Source: an uncultured Muribaculaceae bacterium
GTDB taxonomy: Bacteria; Bacteroidota; Bacteroidia; Bacteroidales; Muribaculaceae
Assembly: GCA_910587925.1 (NCBI GenBank)
Contig: CAJUOC010000034.1
Location: 1 to 24,483 of the forward strand
Length of the DNA stretch: 24,483 nt
Direction: 5' to 3'
Part shown: positions 1-7,439 of the stretch, piece by piece
Position numbering within the stretch: position 1 is the stretch's first letter
Layout of the letters: every line of letters starts with the position of its first letter
Translations under genes and position numbers: made by a program
The notes under the pieces: model-generated
What the model saw: only the letters and a program-made list of their open reading frames with translations
The model's database searches: none
Told to the model about the DNA's origin: nothing

Positions 1-60
1 CAGTGGCGGACAGTGACGGACAGTGACGGACAGTGGCGGACAGTGACGGACAGTGGCGCG
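1..60. repeat. 10-bp tandem repeat array (left end open)
   Basis: Six consecutive 10-bp units follow CAGTGRCGGA. Five are complete and the sixth ends in GCGCG instead of GCGGA. The only other variation is G or A at the sixth base. The array starts exactly at the window edge, so it probably extends further left. The unit length is not a multiple of three, which argues against a repeated protein segment. It abuts the palindromic element that starts at 61. Function unknown. Confidence 0.9.
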
Positions 61-253
61 TGTCGGAGACTCGCCATTGTGGTTAACCCCAGGCGCAGCC
101 TGGGGGCAATAAGCCGGTAGATATGTGCGCCTCGGAGAGGTGCTCCAAGAGCGTTGCCACCACGATATAAGCATCTCTCCGAGACGCATTTACATAAGGG
201 CAGCCATACCCCAGGCTTCGCCTGGGGTTAACCACAATGTCGTGTCTCCGACA
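61..253. repeat. 193-bp near-palindromic element with 45-bp inverted arms
   Basis: Positions 61-105 and the reverse complement of 209-253 match at 42 of 45 bases. Each arm also contains its own hairpin: CCCCAGGC/GCCTGGGG at 87-105, and an equivalent at 209-227. Inside the arms a second inverted pair occurs (127-143 against 171-187, 15 of 17 bases). No credible coding frame is present. The architecture fits a miniature inverted-repeat element, a REP/BIME-type cluster, or a remnant of an insertion element. No target-site duplication was identified. Confidence 0.75.
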
Positions 254-298
254 CTCGCATCCGTGAGAAGATGATTTAGTCCGCCCAGGCCCCGTAGT

Positions 299-327
299 AT
301 AGTCCGCGCAGGTTTGCAACCTGCGCG
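299..327. repeat. REP-like hairpin repeat, copy 1
   Basis: Positions 305-327 form CGCGCAGGTT-TGC-AACCTGCGCG, a perfect 10-bp stem with a 3-nt loop. The stretch 299-320 recurs at 24429-24450 in the same orientation with one mismatch, so this is a dispersed repeat. Short GC-rich palindromes of this kind are typical of REP sequences, which in other bacteria are mobilised by RAYT transposases. No RAYT gene is in this window. Confidence 0.65.
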
Positions 328-346
328 ATGTCAAGGTATTACACCT

Positions 347-377
347 CGTCATTTAGACTTTGTAAGTCTAAATGACG
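347..377. other. Perfect 14-bp hairpin beyond the fructokinase end
   Basis: Positions 347-360 (CGTCATTTAGACTT) pair perfectly with 364-377 around a TGT loop. The fructokinase operon transcript runs leftward toward it, about 160 bp past the stop codon. It could act in 3'-end formation or stabilisation, but no T-tract follows on either strand. A second, shorter hairpin (448-454 with 458-464) lies between it and the gene, also without a T-tract. Confidence 0.5.
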
Positions 378-539
378 CTGAGGCTGCGGCAGTAAAGGCT
401 GACATCCGGAAATGAAGCGAGCGTGTCGCAAGACCGCCCACATATCGGAAGCGCTCCGCGCTTCTGCTGCCGTATGACATGTCGACACGGGGTTGCACAG
501 CGGAGGCACGAGTCCGGGGGGACTGTGGCGAGGCGTAGG

Positions 540-1418
540 TCAGGCGGTGAGGTCGGACGGCAGCACGGGCATGGCGCCCTTCTTGGTGCAGACAAAGGCC
601 GAGGTGCGCACGGCCATCTCATGGGCGGCGGCCACGCTGCGGCCCTTGAGTATGCTCGAGATGAATGCGGCGGTAAACGAGTCGCCTGCGCCGACCGTAT
701 CGGCCACCTCCACGCGCGGCGTGGGCTGGAACGACACGTTGCCGGGGGTGAATACGTAGCTGCCGTTGATACCGCATGTGAGTATGAGCATCTTGAGATT
801 GTACTTGCCCAGCAGTATCCAGCACTTGTCCTGGAGGTCTATGCCGGGATAGCCAAACATGCGGCTTACCGTAACAAGTTCCTCATCGTTGATTTTAAGG
901 ATATTGCAGCGCTTCATGGAGTTGCAGAGTATCTCCTTGTTGTAGAATCCCTGACGGAGGTTGACATCGAAGACCACCAGCGAGTCTGGTGTCTGCGGCA
1001 TGGCGTCGAGAAAACGGTTGATGGTGTTGCGCGACACCACATTGCGCTGTGCCAGCGAGCCGAAGCATACGGCCTTGGTCTTCTCGGCGAGCTGCTCGAG
1101 CAGGGCTGTATATGGGATATTGTCCCAGGCCACGTTTTCCTTGATTTCGTACTGGGGTATGCCGGCCTGGTCTATCTCGACCTGGACGGTGCCGGTCGGA
1201 TACGGCACGGTGTCGATGAGCTGATTGAGGCCCTTGGAGGTGAAATTCTCGACTATCTCCCGGCCGAGGGCATCGTCGCCCACGGCGCTGACCACACAGC
1301 TGGGCAGGCCAAACTGCGATACGTGGTATGCAAAGTTGGCCGGCGCGCCACCGATCTTCTTACCCTCGGGGAGGACATCCCACAGCGCCTCACCCATTCC
1401 TACTACGAAGTCTTTCAT
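540..1418 (-). CDS. PfkB-family fructokinase
   Basis: A sugar kinase of 292 residues, the usual length for ribokinase/PfkB proteins. It very probably phosphorylates fructose with ATP in the cytoplasm. Visible signatures are the N-terminal GGAPANFA motif (23-30), which belongs to the sugar-binding face, and the C-terminal PfkB signature DTVGAGDSF (240-248). In that signature GAGD supplies the anion hole and the catalytic base Asp246. The start ATG lies 7 nt after the last base of the transporter stop codon, so the two are co-transcribed and probably translationally linked. It is the last gene of the GH32-transporter-kinase operon, and this context supports fructose over other sugars; specificity for fructose is otherwise inferred. 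The equivalent in the Bacteroides thetaiotaomicron fructan locus is the BT1757 fructokinase. Confidence 0.9.
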   Translation of the reverse strand: MKDFVVGMGEALWDVLPEGKKIGGAPANFAYHVSQFGLPSCVVSAVGDDALGREIVENFTSKGLNQLIDTVPYPTGTVQVEIDQAGIPQYEIKENVAWDNIPYTALLEQLAEKTKAVCFGSLAQRNVVSRNTINRFLDAMPQTPDSLVVFDVNLRQGFYNKEILCNSMKRCNILKINDEELVTVSRMFGYPGIDLQDKCWILLGKYNLKMLILTCGINGSYVFTPGNVSFQPTPRVEVADTVGAGDSFTAAFISSILKGRSVAAAHEMAVRTSAFVCTKKGAMPVLPSDLTA

Positions 1419-1424
1419 CTGATA

Positions 1425-2612
1425 TCAGTCTTTGATTTTGAATACATATATCATAAGGTATGCCACACCGGCGGCCATCACCGCCACGGCTCCGTGCTGA
1501 CCGCCCATCCGGTCGCTGGCAAATCCCATAGCCAGGGGGAAGACGGTGCCGCCGAAAAGGCCCATTATCATAAGGCCCGACACTTCATTCTGCTCGCGTG
1601 GCGAATTGTTGAGCGCCTGGGCAAAGATGATGGAAAACACATTGGAGTTGCCAAATCCTATCATGGCGATGCCGATGTAGATCATGTGGATGGTGTCGCA
1701 TACCATCAGCAGCCCCATGGCCACCAGCATCATGGCCACGCTCAGGGCAAAGAAGCGCTTGGCCGGCACGGCGCGCAGTATGAAGGCGCCCATCAGACAG
1801 CCGGCCGTGCGGAAGATGAAGTACAGGCCGGTGGCAAAGCCCGCCTCCTCGAGGGGCAGTCCCAGGCGCTCGATGATAATCTTGGGGGCGGTGGTGTTGG
1901 TACCCACATCGATGCCCACATGACACATGATGCCCAGGAAGCAAAGCAGGATGTAGGGCCGGCCGAGCAGCCGCACACACTCCATGAATCCCGAGGCGCG
2001 GTCGGGCCGGCTCTCAGAGATGGGCGTAGCCGCCAGCATCGAGATGGAGAGCACGCTCACCACTGCATATATCGGAAAGAGCACGCGCCAGCCCAGGCCG
2101 AATGTGATGGATACCGAGGTGGCGCCCCAGGCGGCGAGTATCGGGGCGAGAAACGAGGCGATGGCCTTTACAAACTGCCCGAAGGTAAGTGTGGATGCCA
2201 GCTTGCCGGGGGTGATGAGATTGCTCACCAGGGGATTGAGCGATGTCTGCATCAGGGCGTTGCCGATGCCGAGCAGCGAGAATGCCACCAGCATCACATA
2301 GTATCCCTGGCCAAACATGGGCACAAACAGCGACAGGGCTGTGACGGCGAGGCTTATGAGCACGGTCTTCTTGCGGCCTATTTTATTCATCAGCATCCCG
2401 GTGGGGACAGAGAATATCAGAAACCAGAAGAATACGAGCGAGGGGAAGAGATTGGCCTGCGAGTCGGTAAGGGCGAGGTCTTGCTGCACATAGTTGGATG
2501 CCGTGCCCACCAGGTCTACAAACCCCATCGCGAAGAAGCACAGCATGACGGGTACTATCTGCATGGCGGCGCTTTTGCGGCCGAGATTGAGTGTCTGCAA
2601 GTTTTCCATCAT
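1425..2612 (-). CDS. MFS sugar transporter (FucP-like), probable fructose permease
   Basis: A hydrophobic protein of 395 residues with about 12 predicted membrane spans and no signal peptide, consistent with a major facilitator permease of the inner membrane. The loop MNKIGRKK after the second span matches the conserved MFS GxxxDRxGRR-type loop. It most resembles the fucose/glucose-galactose permease group of Bacteroidota. It probably imports the fructose released by the neighbouring GH32 enzyme, with proton symport inferred from the family. Its ATG overlaps the TGA of the GH32 gene (ATGA), a classical coupling arrangement. A second ATG follows immediately, so the first residue is ambiguous by one. 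The B. thetaiotaomicron fructan locus has an analogous inner-membrane transporter between its kinase and hydrolase genes. Confidence 0.88.
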   Translation of the reverse strand: MMENLQTLNLGRKSAAMQIVPVMLCFFAMGFVDLVGTASNYVQQDLALTDSQANLFPSLVFFWFLIFSVPTGMLMNKIGRKKTVLISLAVTALSLFVPMFGQGYYVMLVAFSLLGIGNALMQTSLNPLVSNLITPGKLASTLTFGQFVKAIASFLAPILAAWGATSVSITFGLGWRVLFPIYAVVSVLSISMLAATPISESRPDRASGFMECVRLLGRPYILLCFLGIMCHVGIDVGTNTTAPKIIIERLGLPLEEAGFATGLYFIFRTAGCLMGAFILRAVPAKRFFALSVAMMLVAMGLLMVCDTIHMIYIGIAMIGFGNSNVFSIIFAQALNNSPREQNEVSGLMIMGLFGGTVFPLAMGFASDRMGGQHGAVAVMAAGVAYLMIYVFKIKD

Positions 2613-4444
2613 TTGTCAGTCTTAATAGAGTGGATGCCAAGGTCGCTTACGGTGGCCTTGCCGCCGGCGGCGGCGATAGACAGGGTGCGGTATGGCGAGG
2701 TGGGAAATACGAGATTGGTCAGCACAAACCGGCCGTCGCCGTCAAACACCTCCACGCTGGAGCGGTCGACAAATATGCGCACAGTCTGCGGGGCTGATGA
2801 TGCCAATGTCGGCGCCGTGACCACAGCCGGGAAATCGTGGCTGAAGTCGGTGAGGCCGCTGCGGGTGCGGTCGACGCTGAAGGAGGCTGCGGCGGGGTCG
2901 TAGGTCATGACGACCTCCTCGCCGGCGGAATTTGACAGTGTGAGCGTCACGGCCGATGCCTTGCGGGCGTTGAGCGACATCTCTATCTCGCAGAGCCCGT
3001 CGGCGGGGAGGGCATATCGCGCCGGCGAGGCGCCCACGGTCTTGCGGCGCACCGATGTCACCCGGCGGTCGCGCAGGGCGAGCAGCTCGGGCGAGGGCAC
3101 TGTCTTGAGATAGCAGCCGCCGTCGTCGCTGCGGAAGAGGGAGATGTCGCGCGGAAGGGTGTTGGCGCTGCGGTAGCGGCGTGTAGGCACCTCGGCGGCA
3201 TACTGCCAGTTGCTCATCCAGCCTATCACCACATGACGGCCGTCGGGAGCGCCGCTCCACGATACGGTGGCGTAGTGGTCTTTGCCGTAATCCATCCACT
3301 TGGTGGGCACGCGGCCCTCGGCATCGGTGTCGGCCGTGAAGGTCTTGCCGTCGAAGTCGCCCACAAAGTACTGTGTGGCGCTGCCGCCGAAGGGGCCGCC
3401 GGGATTAAGGTTGCATATGAGCACCCACTTGTGCTCGCCGGTGCCTTCTACCGGGAGGCGCATCAGGTCGGGGCACTCCCACACGCCATCCTGCGCGCCG
3501 AGCCCCTTGCCGAAGGCGCTCTGCAGCGTCCAGGTCTTCAGGTCGTGCGACGAGAAGATGAGCATCTCGCGGTCGAGGGCGTGGGCCAGGAGCATGTTCC
3601 ACTCGCCGGTCTCGGCGTTCCAAAACATATTCGGGTCGCGGGCCTCGCTCTCGAGAGTGAGTATCGGATTGCCGAGATAGACGGTAAATGTATCGCCGCC
3701 GTCGGCGCTGTGGGCGAGGCTCTGCATCTGGTTGAGCCCGGCCGAGGTGTAGAGCGCCACCACGGCTCCGGGACCGAATCCTGCCGAACCGGCGCTGTCG
3801 ACCACGCAGCTCCCGCTGAATACCGAGCCGAAGCCGTTTGGCTCGATGGCCGGGGAGTGGTGGTCCCAGTTGATGAGGTCGGTCGAGGATGAGTGGCCCC
3901 AGGTCATATTCTGCCACTTGGAGCCGTAGGGGTTGTACTGGTAGTATAGATGCCACACGCCGTCGCGGTAAAACATACCGTTGGGGTCGTTCATCCATCC
4001 GTATAGCGGTGTGTGATGATATGCCGGGCGATACTTCCCGACGTCGTCGGCGATATCGAAGGTATCGCTCAGGCAGATGGTCTTCCAGCACGCATCGTCG
4101 CTGGCCTCGCGCACCGACGAGCGTCCCTGCGCCGTCACTATATTGAATATGATATTGCGGCCCTTATATCGCGAGATATCAAAGGGCACATAGTAGTCGA
4201 CCTTGTTGCGGGCGAGCCTTACGTAGAATGTGCTTTCCTGCCGTCCGTCGAGGAGCAGGGTGAGCGCGGCGTCGTCGACGCTCTCCTCCACCGGGAAGAG
4301 TACATAGCGGGCGTCGTCGCTCACACGCACGAGAGTGTTGCTGGTGCCAAGATGCTCCACCGAGAGGCCGTCGGCCGCCGTCGCCGGCAGGCTGCATACC
4401 AGCCCCGACAGAGCGCCCAGAGCCAGGCACGGGATGTATTTCAT
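2609..4444 (-). CDS. GH32 fructan hydrolase (levanase/inulinase/invertase type), exported
   Basis: A secreted glycoside hydrolase family 32 enzyme of 611 residues that cleaves beta-fructosidic bonds. The N-terminus (MKYIPCLALGALSGLVCSLP) is a signal peptide with likely cleavage after ATA or ATAA near residue 25. The Cys in it is not in a good lipobox, so a soluble periplasmic protein is favoured over a surface lipoprotein. An N-terminal beta-rich region (about 28-130) resembles the DUF4980 domain found in Bacteroidota GH32 proteins. The five-bladed catalytic domain carries WMNDPNG (150-156, nucleophile Asp153), ARDPNMFW with the RDP motif at 269-271, and WECPDLM with acid/base Glu323. A C-terminal GH32 beta-sandwich follows. 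A start at 4453 (MANMKYI) is possible; the open frame upstream of that lacks signal-peptide features. Whether it is exo- or endo-acting and its linkage preference cannot be read from sequence. Confidence 0.9.
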   Translation of the reverse strand: MKYIPCLALGALSGLVCSLPATAADGLSVEHLGTSNTLVRVSDDARYVLFPVEESVDDAALTLLLDGRQESTFYVRLARNKVDYYVPFDISRYKGRNIIFNIVTAQGRSSVREASDDACWKTICLSDTFDIADDVGKYRPAYHHTPLYGWMNDPNGMFYRDGVWHLYYQYNPYGSKWQNMTWGHSSSTDLINWDHHSPAIEPNGFGSVFSGSCVVDSAGSAGFGPGAVVALYTSAGLNQMQSLAHSADGGDTFTVYLGNPILTLESEARDPNMFWNAETGEWNMLLAHALDREMLIFSSHDLKTWTLQSAFGKGLGAQDGVWECPDLMRLPVEGTGEHKWVLICNLNPGGPFGGSATQYFVGDFDGKTFTADTDAEGRVPTKWMDYGKDHYATVSWSGAPDGRHVVIGWMSNWQYAAEVPTRRYRSANTLPRDISLFRSDDGGCYLKTVPSPELLALRDRRVTSVRRKTVGASPARYALPADGLCEIEMSLNARKASAVTLTLSNSAGEEVVMTYDPAAASFSVDRTRSGLTDFSHDFPAVVTAPTLASSAPQTVRIFVDRSSVEVFDGDGRFVLTNLVFPTSPYRTLSIAAAGGKATVSDLGIHSIKTDK

Positions 4445-4492
4445 GTTTGCCATATCAGATTGCGGTAAATGGGTGACACGGTATTGATACTG

Positions 4493-4500
4493 CAAAGCTA
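4493..4500 (-). promoter_or_regulatory. Bacteroidota -7 promoter element of the GH32 operon
   Basis: On the minus strand this reads TAGCTTTG, a perfect TAnnTTTG element. Transcription would start near 4487, giving a leader of roughly 35-45 nt before the GH32 start. No convincing -33 TTTG lies at the expected 19-21 nt spacing; the nearest, at 4525-4528, is 24 nt away. A weak -33 is expected for an activator-dependent promoter. Confidence 0.6.
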
Positions 4501-4530
4501 ATATGAAATGTGCACCCCGCCTATCAAATA

Positions 4531-4547
4531 TGATACATTGTGTATCA
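4531..4547. promoter_or_regulatory. Candidate operator palindrome 1
   Basis: TGATACA-TTG-TGTATCA is a perfect 7-3-7 palindrome in the divergent intergenic region. Its centre lies about 50 bp upstream of the predicted GH32 transcription start. A near copy follows 40 bp away. The position suits activation by the adjacent hybrid regulator, whose DNA-binding part is AraC-type. Confidence 0.6.
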
Positions 4548-4570
4548 AAAATTGTTGTATGGCTTATTTT

Positions 4571-4587
4571 TAATACGTTACGTATCA
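4571..4587. promoter_or_regulatory. Candidate operator palindrome 2
   Basis: TAATACG-TTA-CGTATCA is a 7-3-7 palindrome with one mismatch. It shares the pattern TRATACR-nnn-YGTATCA with the site at 4531-4547. The two centres are 40 bp apart, close to four helical turns, so both would lie on the same DNA face. It also lies about 40 bp upstream of the predicted start of the regulator gene, which would allow autoregulation. Confidence 0.55.
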
Positions 4588-4607
4588 AAAGCGCTACGAT
4601 TTATGTG

Positions 4608-4615
4608 TATATTTG
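4608..4615 (+). promoter_or_regulatory. -7 promoter element of the hybrid regulator gene
   Basis: TATATTTG is a perfect TAnnTTTG element. The predicted transcription start is near 4620, leaving about 20 nt of leader before the ATG at 4642. No clear -33 TTTG is present. Confidence 0.6.
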
Positions 4616-4641
4616 CAGTGTCTTGAATCAGGGCATACACC

Positions 4642-7371
4642 ATGAAAACCGTAAAACCGCTATCCTTATTGATATTGGTATTGGCCGTCGCCCTCGCTCT
4701 GCCGGGCTGCCGTGAAGGCAAGGTGTACCGCATCGGCGTGTCGCAATGCAGCGACGACGACTGGCGCGCCAAGATGAACGACGAAATCATCCGCGAGATG
4801 ATATTCCACGACAATGCCACCGTGGAGATTCGCTCGGCCGACGACAGCAGCGAGAAGCAGATTGCCGACCTGCGCTACTTTGCCGACAACGGATTTGACA
4901 TCATCATCGCCGCCCCCAATGAGGCCGACTCGCTCACTCCCGTCATACGCGGGATATACGAGTCGGGCACGCCCGTAATCATTTTTGACCGCAATATTCA
5001 CGGCGACAGCTATACGGCATACCAGGGCGCCGACAACGCCGCCATCGGCCGCTCGGCCGCAAATCTCGCCCTGTCTATCGGCCCTCGCCCGTGCCGCGTG
5101 CTGGAGATACACGGCCTGCGCGGCTCCACCCCGGCCGAAGACCGCCACCGGGGATTTGCCGCCGTGGCCGACTCGGCTCCCGACATGGCGATAGCCGGCG
5201 AGGGATACGGCAACTGGAATGCCGACGATGCCCGCGCTGTGGCCGACTCGCTGCTGCGCCGACATCCCGAGGCCAATCTCATCTACGCCCACAACGACCG
5301 CATGGCCATAGCCGCCTCCGAGGTGGCGCGCGGGCTCGGCCGCCGCGATTTAAAGATAATAGGTATCGACGCCGCTCCCGAGATAGGCATACGCGCCGTG
5401 GCCGACAGTGTGATCGACGCGACATTTCTGTATCCCACCGACGGCTACCAGCTGGTGCGCACCGCCATGGCCATCCTCGAGGGCAAGCCATACGAGAGAT
5501 ACACGGCGCTGCCGGCCGCATCGGCCGTCGACCTGTCAAATGCCGAGATACTCCTGCTGCAAAACCATGAGCTGAAGGAGGAGACCGGCAAAATCAGCTG
5601 GCTCAAGAGCCGTGTCGACGAGTACTGGGACCGCCACTCGGCGCAGTCGACGCTGCTCTATGCCGCCATCGCCATACTGGCGCTGCTGTTTATCGTGATA
5701 TTCGGTATGCTGCGCGCTTTCTGGGTGAGGAAGCAGCATCAGACACACCTGGCCGAGAAAAACCGTCTGCTCGAGCAGCAGCGCGACCGCATGATAGCGC
5801 TCAACGAGCAGCTGCAGGAGGCCACTCAGTCAAAACTCATGTTTTTCACAAACGTATCGCATGACCTGCGTACTCCCCTCACGCTCATAGCCGGCCCCGT
5901 GGAGCAGTTGATGGAGGCCGGCAACCTCACCGCCGACCAGCAGGCCGTGCTGGGCATCGCCAACAAGAATGTGCGCATCCTGCGCCGGCTGATCAACCAG
6001 GTGCTCGACTTCCGCAAATACGAAAACGGCAAGCTCGACCTCAACCTCGCCATGACCGACCTGGCGGCGCCCCTGGGCGAGTGGTGTGAGTCGTTCAGAA
6101 GTATAGCGGTGAGCCGCGACATCAGATTCAGGCTCGACGTGAAGCCCGGCGCCTCATATGTCACAGCCATCGACGCCGAGAAGATCGAGCGGGTGATGTT
6201 CAATCTCATATCCAACGCCTTCAAGTACACTCCCGCGGGCGGCGACATCACCGTAGCGCTCGGCGCCGACGGCCGCCGCGTCATCATCAGCGTGGCCGAC
6301 ACCGGCAAGGGCATCTGCGCCGAAGACCTGTCGCATATCTTCGAGCGGTTTTTCCAGGTCGACAAGATTCACCCCAACGGCTCGGGCATCGGGCTGTCGC
6401 TGGCCAAAGCGTTTGTCGAGCTCCACGGCGGCGAAATCACCGCATCGAGCGAGCCGGGCGCCGGCTCGGTATTTACGGTGTCGCTGCCCGTGAGACATGT
6501 GGAGGGCGAGGCCGTCGTCCCGGCGTCGCGCATCACGCAGGGCGATGTGAGTCTTGAGCTGGAGGAGATAGCCGTGCCGGCCGAGGTCGACAAAGACAAG
6601 ACCGTGGTACTGGTCATCGACGACAATCCCGACATACGCTCGCTCATCACATCGATACTGGCCGACACATACACCGTAATCTCTGCTCCCGACGGCGCCA
6701 AGGGCCTGAAACTGGCGGCCCGATACGTGCCCGACCTGATAATCTGCGATGTGATGATGCCGCTGATGGACGGCCTGGAGTGCTGCCGGCGGCTCAAGGC
6801 CGAGCAGGCCACCTCGCATATCCCGGTGCTGATGCTCACGGCCTGCTCCATGGACGAGCAGCGCATACAGGGCTACGAGTGCGGCGCCGACGCATACATA
6901 TCAAAGCCGTTCAACGCCCGAGTGCTGGTGGCACGCTGCCGCTCCCTCATCGAAAACCGACGTCGCATACTTGGCGCCGCCGCCATGGGTAAAGACGCCG
7001 CAGCGCCCGTGCAGACAGTCGATACAGGCGCCGTGGGCGATATCGACAGCGACTTCTACAGGCGCTTTGTGGCGCTGGTCGACAGCGAGATGTCCAATCC
7101 CGACCTCACCGTCGACACCATCGCGCAGCGCATGGGGCTTGGCCGCACGCAGTTTTACCGCAAAATCAAGGCGCTCACCAATTACTCGCCGGTGGAGCTG
7201 CTGCGCAATCTGCGCCTCGCCAAGGCCCGCACCCTGCTCACGGCCACCGACAAGTCTGTGGCAGAGATTGCATACGAGGTGGGATTTTCGTCGCCGGCAT
7301 ACTTCGGCAAGTGCTACAAAGACCGCTACCGGGAGACGCCCACCGACATACGCGAGCGCCTCAAGGGCTGA
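4642..7371 (+). CDS. Hybrid two-component sensor/regulator with periplasmic sugar-binding domain
   Basis: A one-protein two-component system of 909 residues. Order of parts: signal/anchor segment 1-23; type I periplasmic sugar-binding domain about 28-315; transmembrane helix about 338-360; coiled coil about 363-398; HisKA with SHDLRTP and phospho-acceptor His407; HATPase with the N-box around 521-528, DTGKG (553-557) and GSGIGLSLA (580-588); receiver domain about 655-770 with phospho-acceptor Asp703 (ICDVMMP) and Lys755; AraC-type DNA-binding domain about 822-905. It should sense a sugar in the periplasm and activate the divergent operon. The closest known model is BT1754 of B. thetaiotaomicron, whose sensor binds monomeric fructose; fructose as ligand here is inferred from family and neighbours. 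The N-terminus ends LALPGC, a marginal lipobox. All catalytic residues appear intact. Confidence 0.93.
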   Translation: MKTVKPLSLLILVLAVALALPGCREGKVYRIGVSQCSDDDWRAKMNDEIIREMIFHDNATVEIRSADDSSEKQIADLRYFADNGFDIIIAAPNEADSLTPVIRGIYESGTPVIIFDRNIHGDSYTAYQGADNAAIGRSAANLALSIGPRPCRVLEIHGLRGSTPAEDRHRGFAAVADSAPDMAIAGEGYGNWNADDARAVADSLLRRHPEANLIYAHNDRMAIAASEVARGLGRRDLKIIGIDAAPEIGIRAVADSVIDATFLYPTDGYQLVRTAMAILEGKPYERYTALPAASAVDLSNAEILLLQNHELKEETGKISWLKSRVDEYWDRHSAQSTLLYAAIAILALLFIVIFGMLRAFWVRKQHQTHLAEKNRLLEQQRDRMIALNEQLQEATQSKLMFFTNVSHDLRTPLTLIAGPVEQLMEAGNLTADQQAVLGIANKNVRILRRLINQVLDFRKYENGKLDLNLAMTDLAAPLGEWCESFRSIAVSRDIRFRLDVKPGASYVTAIDAEKIERVMFNLISNAFKYTPAGGDITVALGADGRRVIISVADTGKGICAEDLSHIFERFFQVDKIHPNGSGIGLSLAKAFVELHGGEITASSEPGAGSVFTVSLPVRHVEGEAVVPASRITQGDVSLELEEIAVPAEVDKDKTVVLVIDDNPDIRSLITSILADTYTVISAPDGAKGLKLAARYVPDLIICDVMMPLMDGLECCRRLKAEQATSHIPVLMLTACSMDEQRIQGYECGADAYISKPFNARVLVARCRSLIENRRRILGAAAMGKDAAAPVQTVDTGAVGDIDSDFYRRFVALVDSEMSNPDLTVDTIAQRMGLGRTQFYRKIKALTNYSPVELLRNLRLAKARTLLTATDKSVAEIAYEVGFSSPAYFGKCYKDRYRETPTDIRERLKG

Positions 7372-7439
7372 GCGCCCCACCCCGCCGGGCATAAATATAA
7401 TCGTCGCCCGACTTCGCTCGTTGCCTACTGCTGTACTCT

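Noticed and set aside
1..60. CRISPR array
   Set aside because: The units are 10 bp, directly joined without spacers.
83..352. Minus-strand frame of 89 codons across the palindromic element
   Set aside because: It runs through inverted repeats and a hairpin and has no protein-like composition.
423..2903. Plus-strand open frame of 826 codons opposite the fructokinase, transporter and GH32 genes
   Set aside because: It is the GC-rich antisense shadow of three well-recognised genes, rich in His, Gly and Ala without any domain, and spans their junctions.
4454..4588. Upstream extension of the GH32 gene by about 45 codons
   Set aside because: It covers the predicted promoter and both candidate operator palindromes, and would bury the signal peptide inside the protein.
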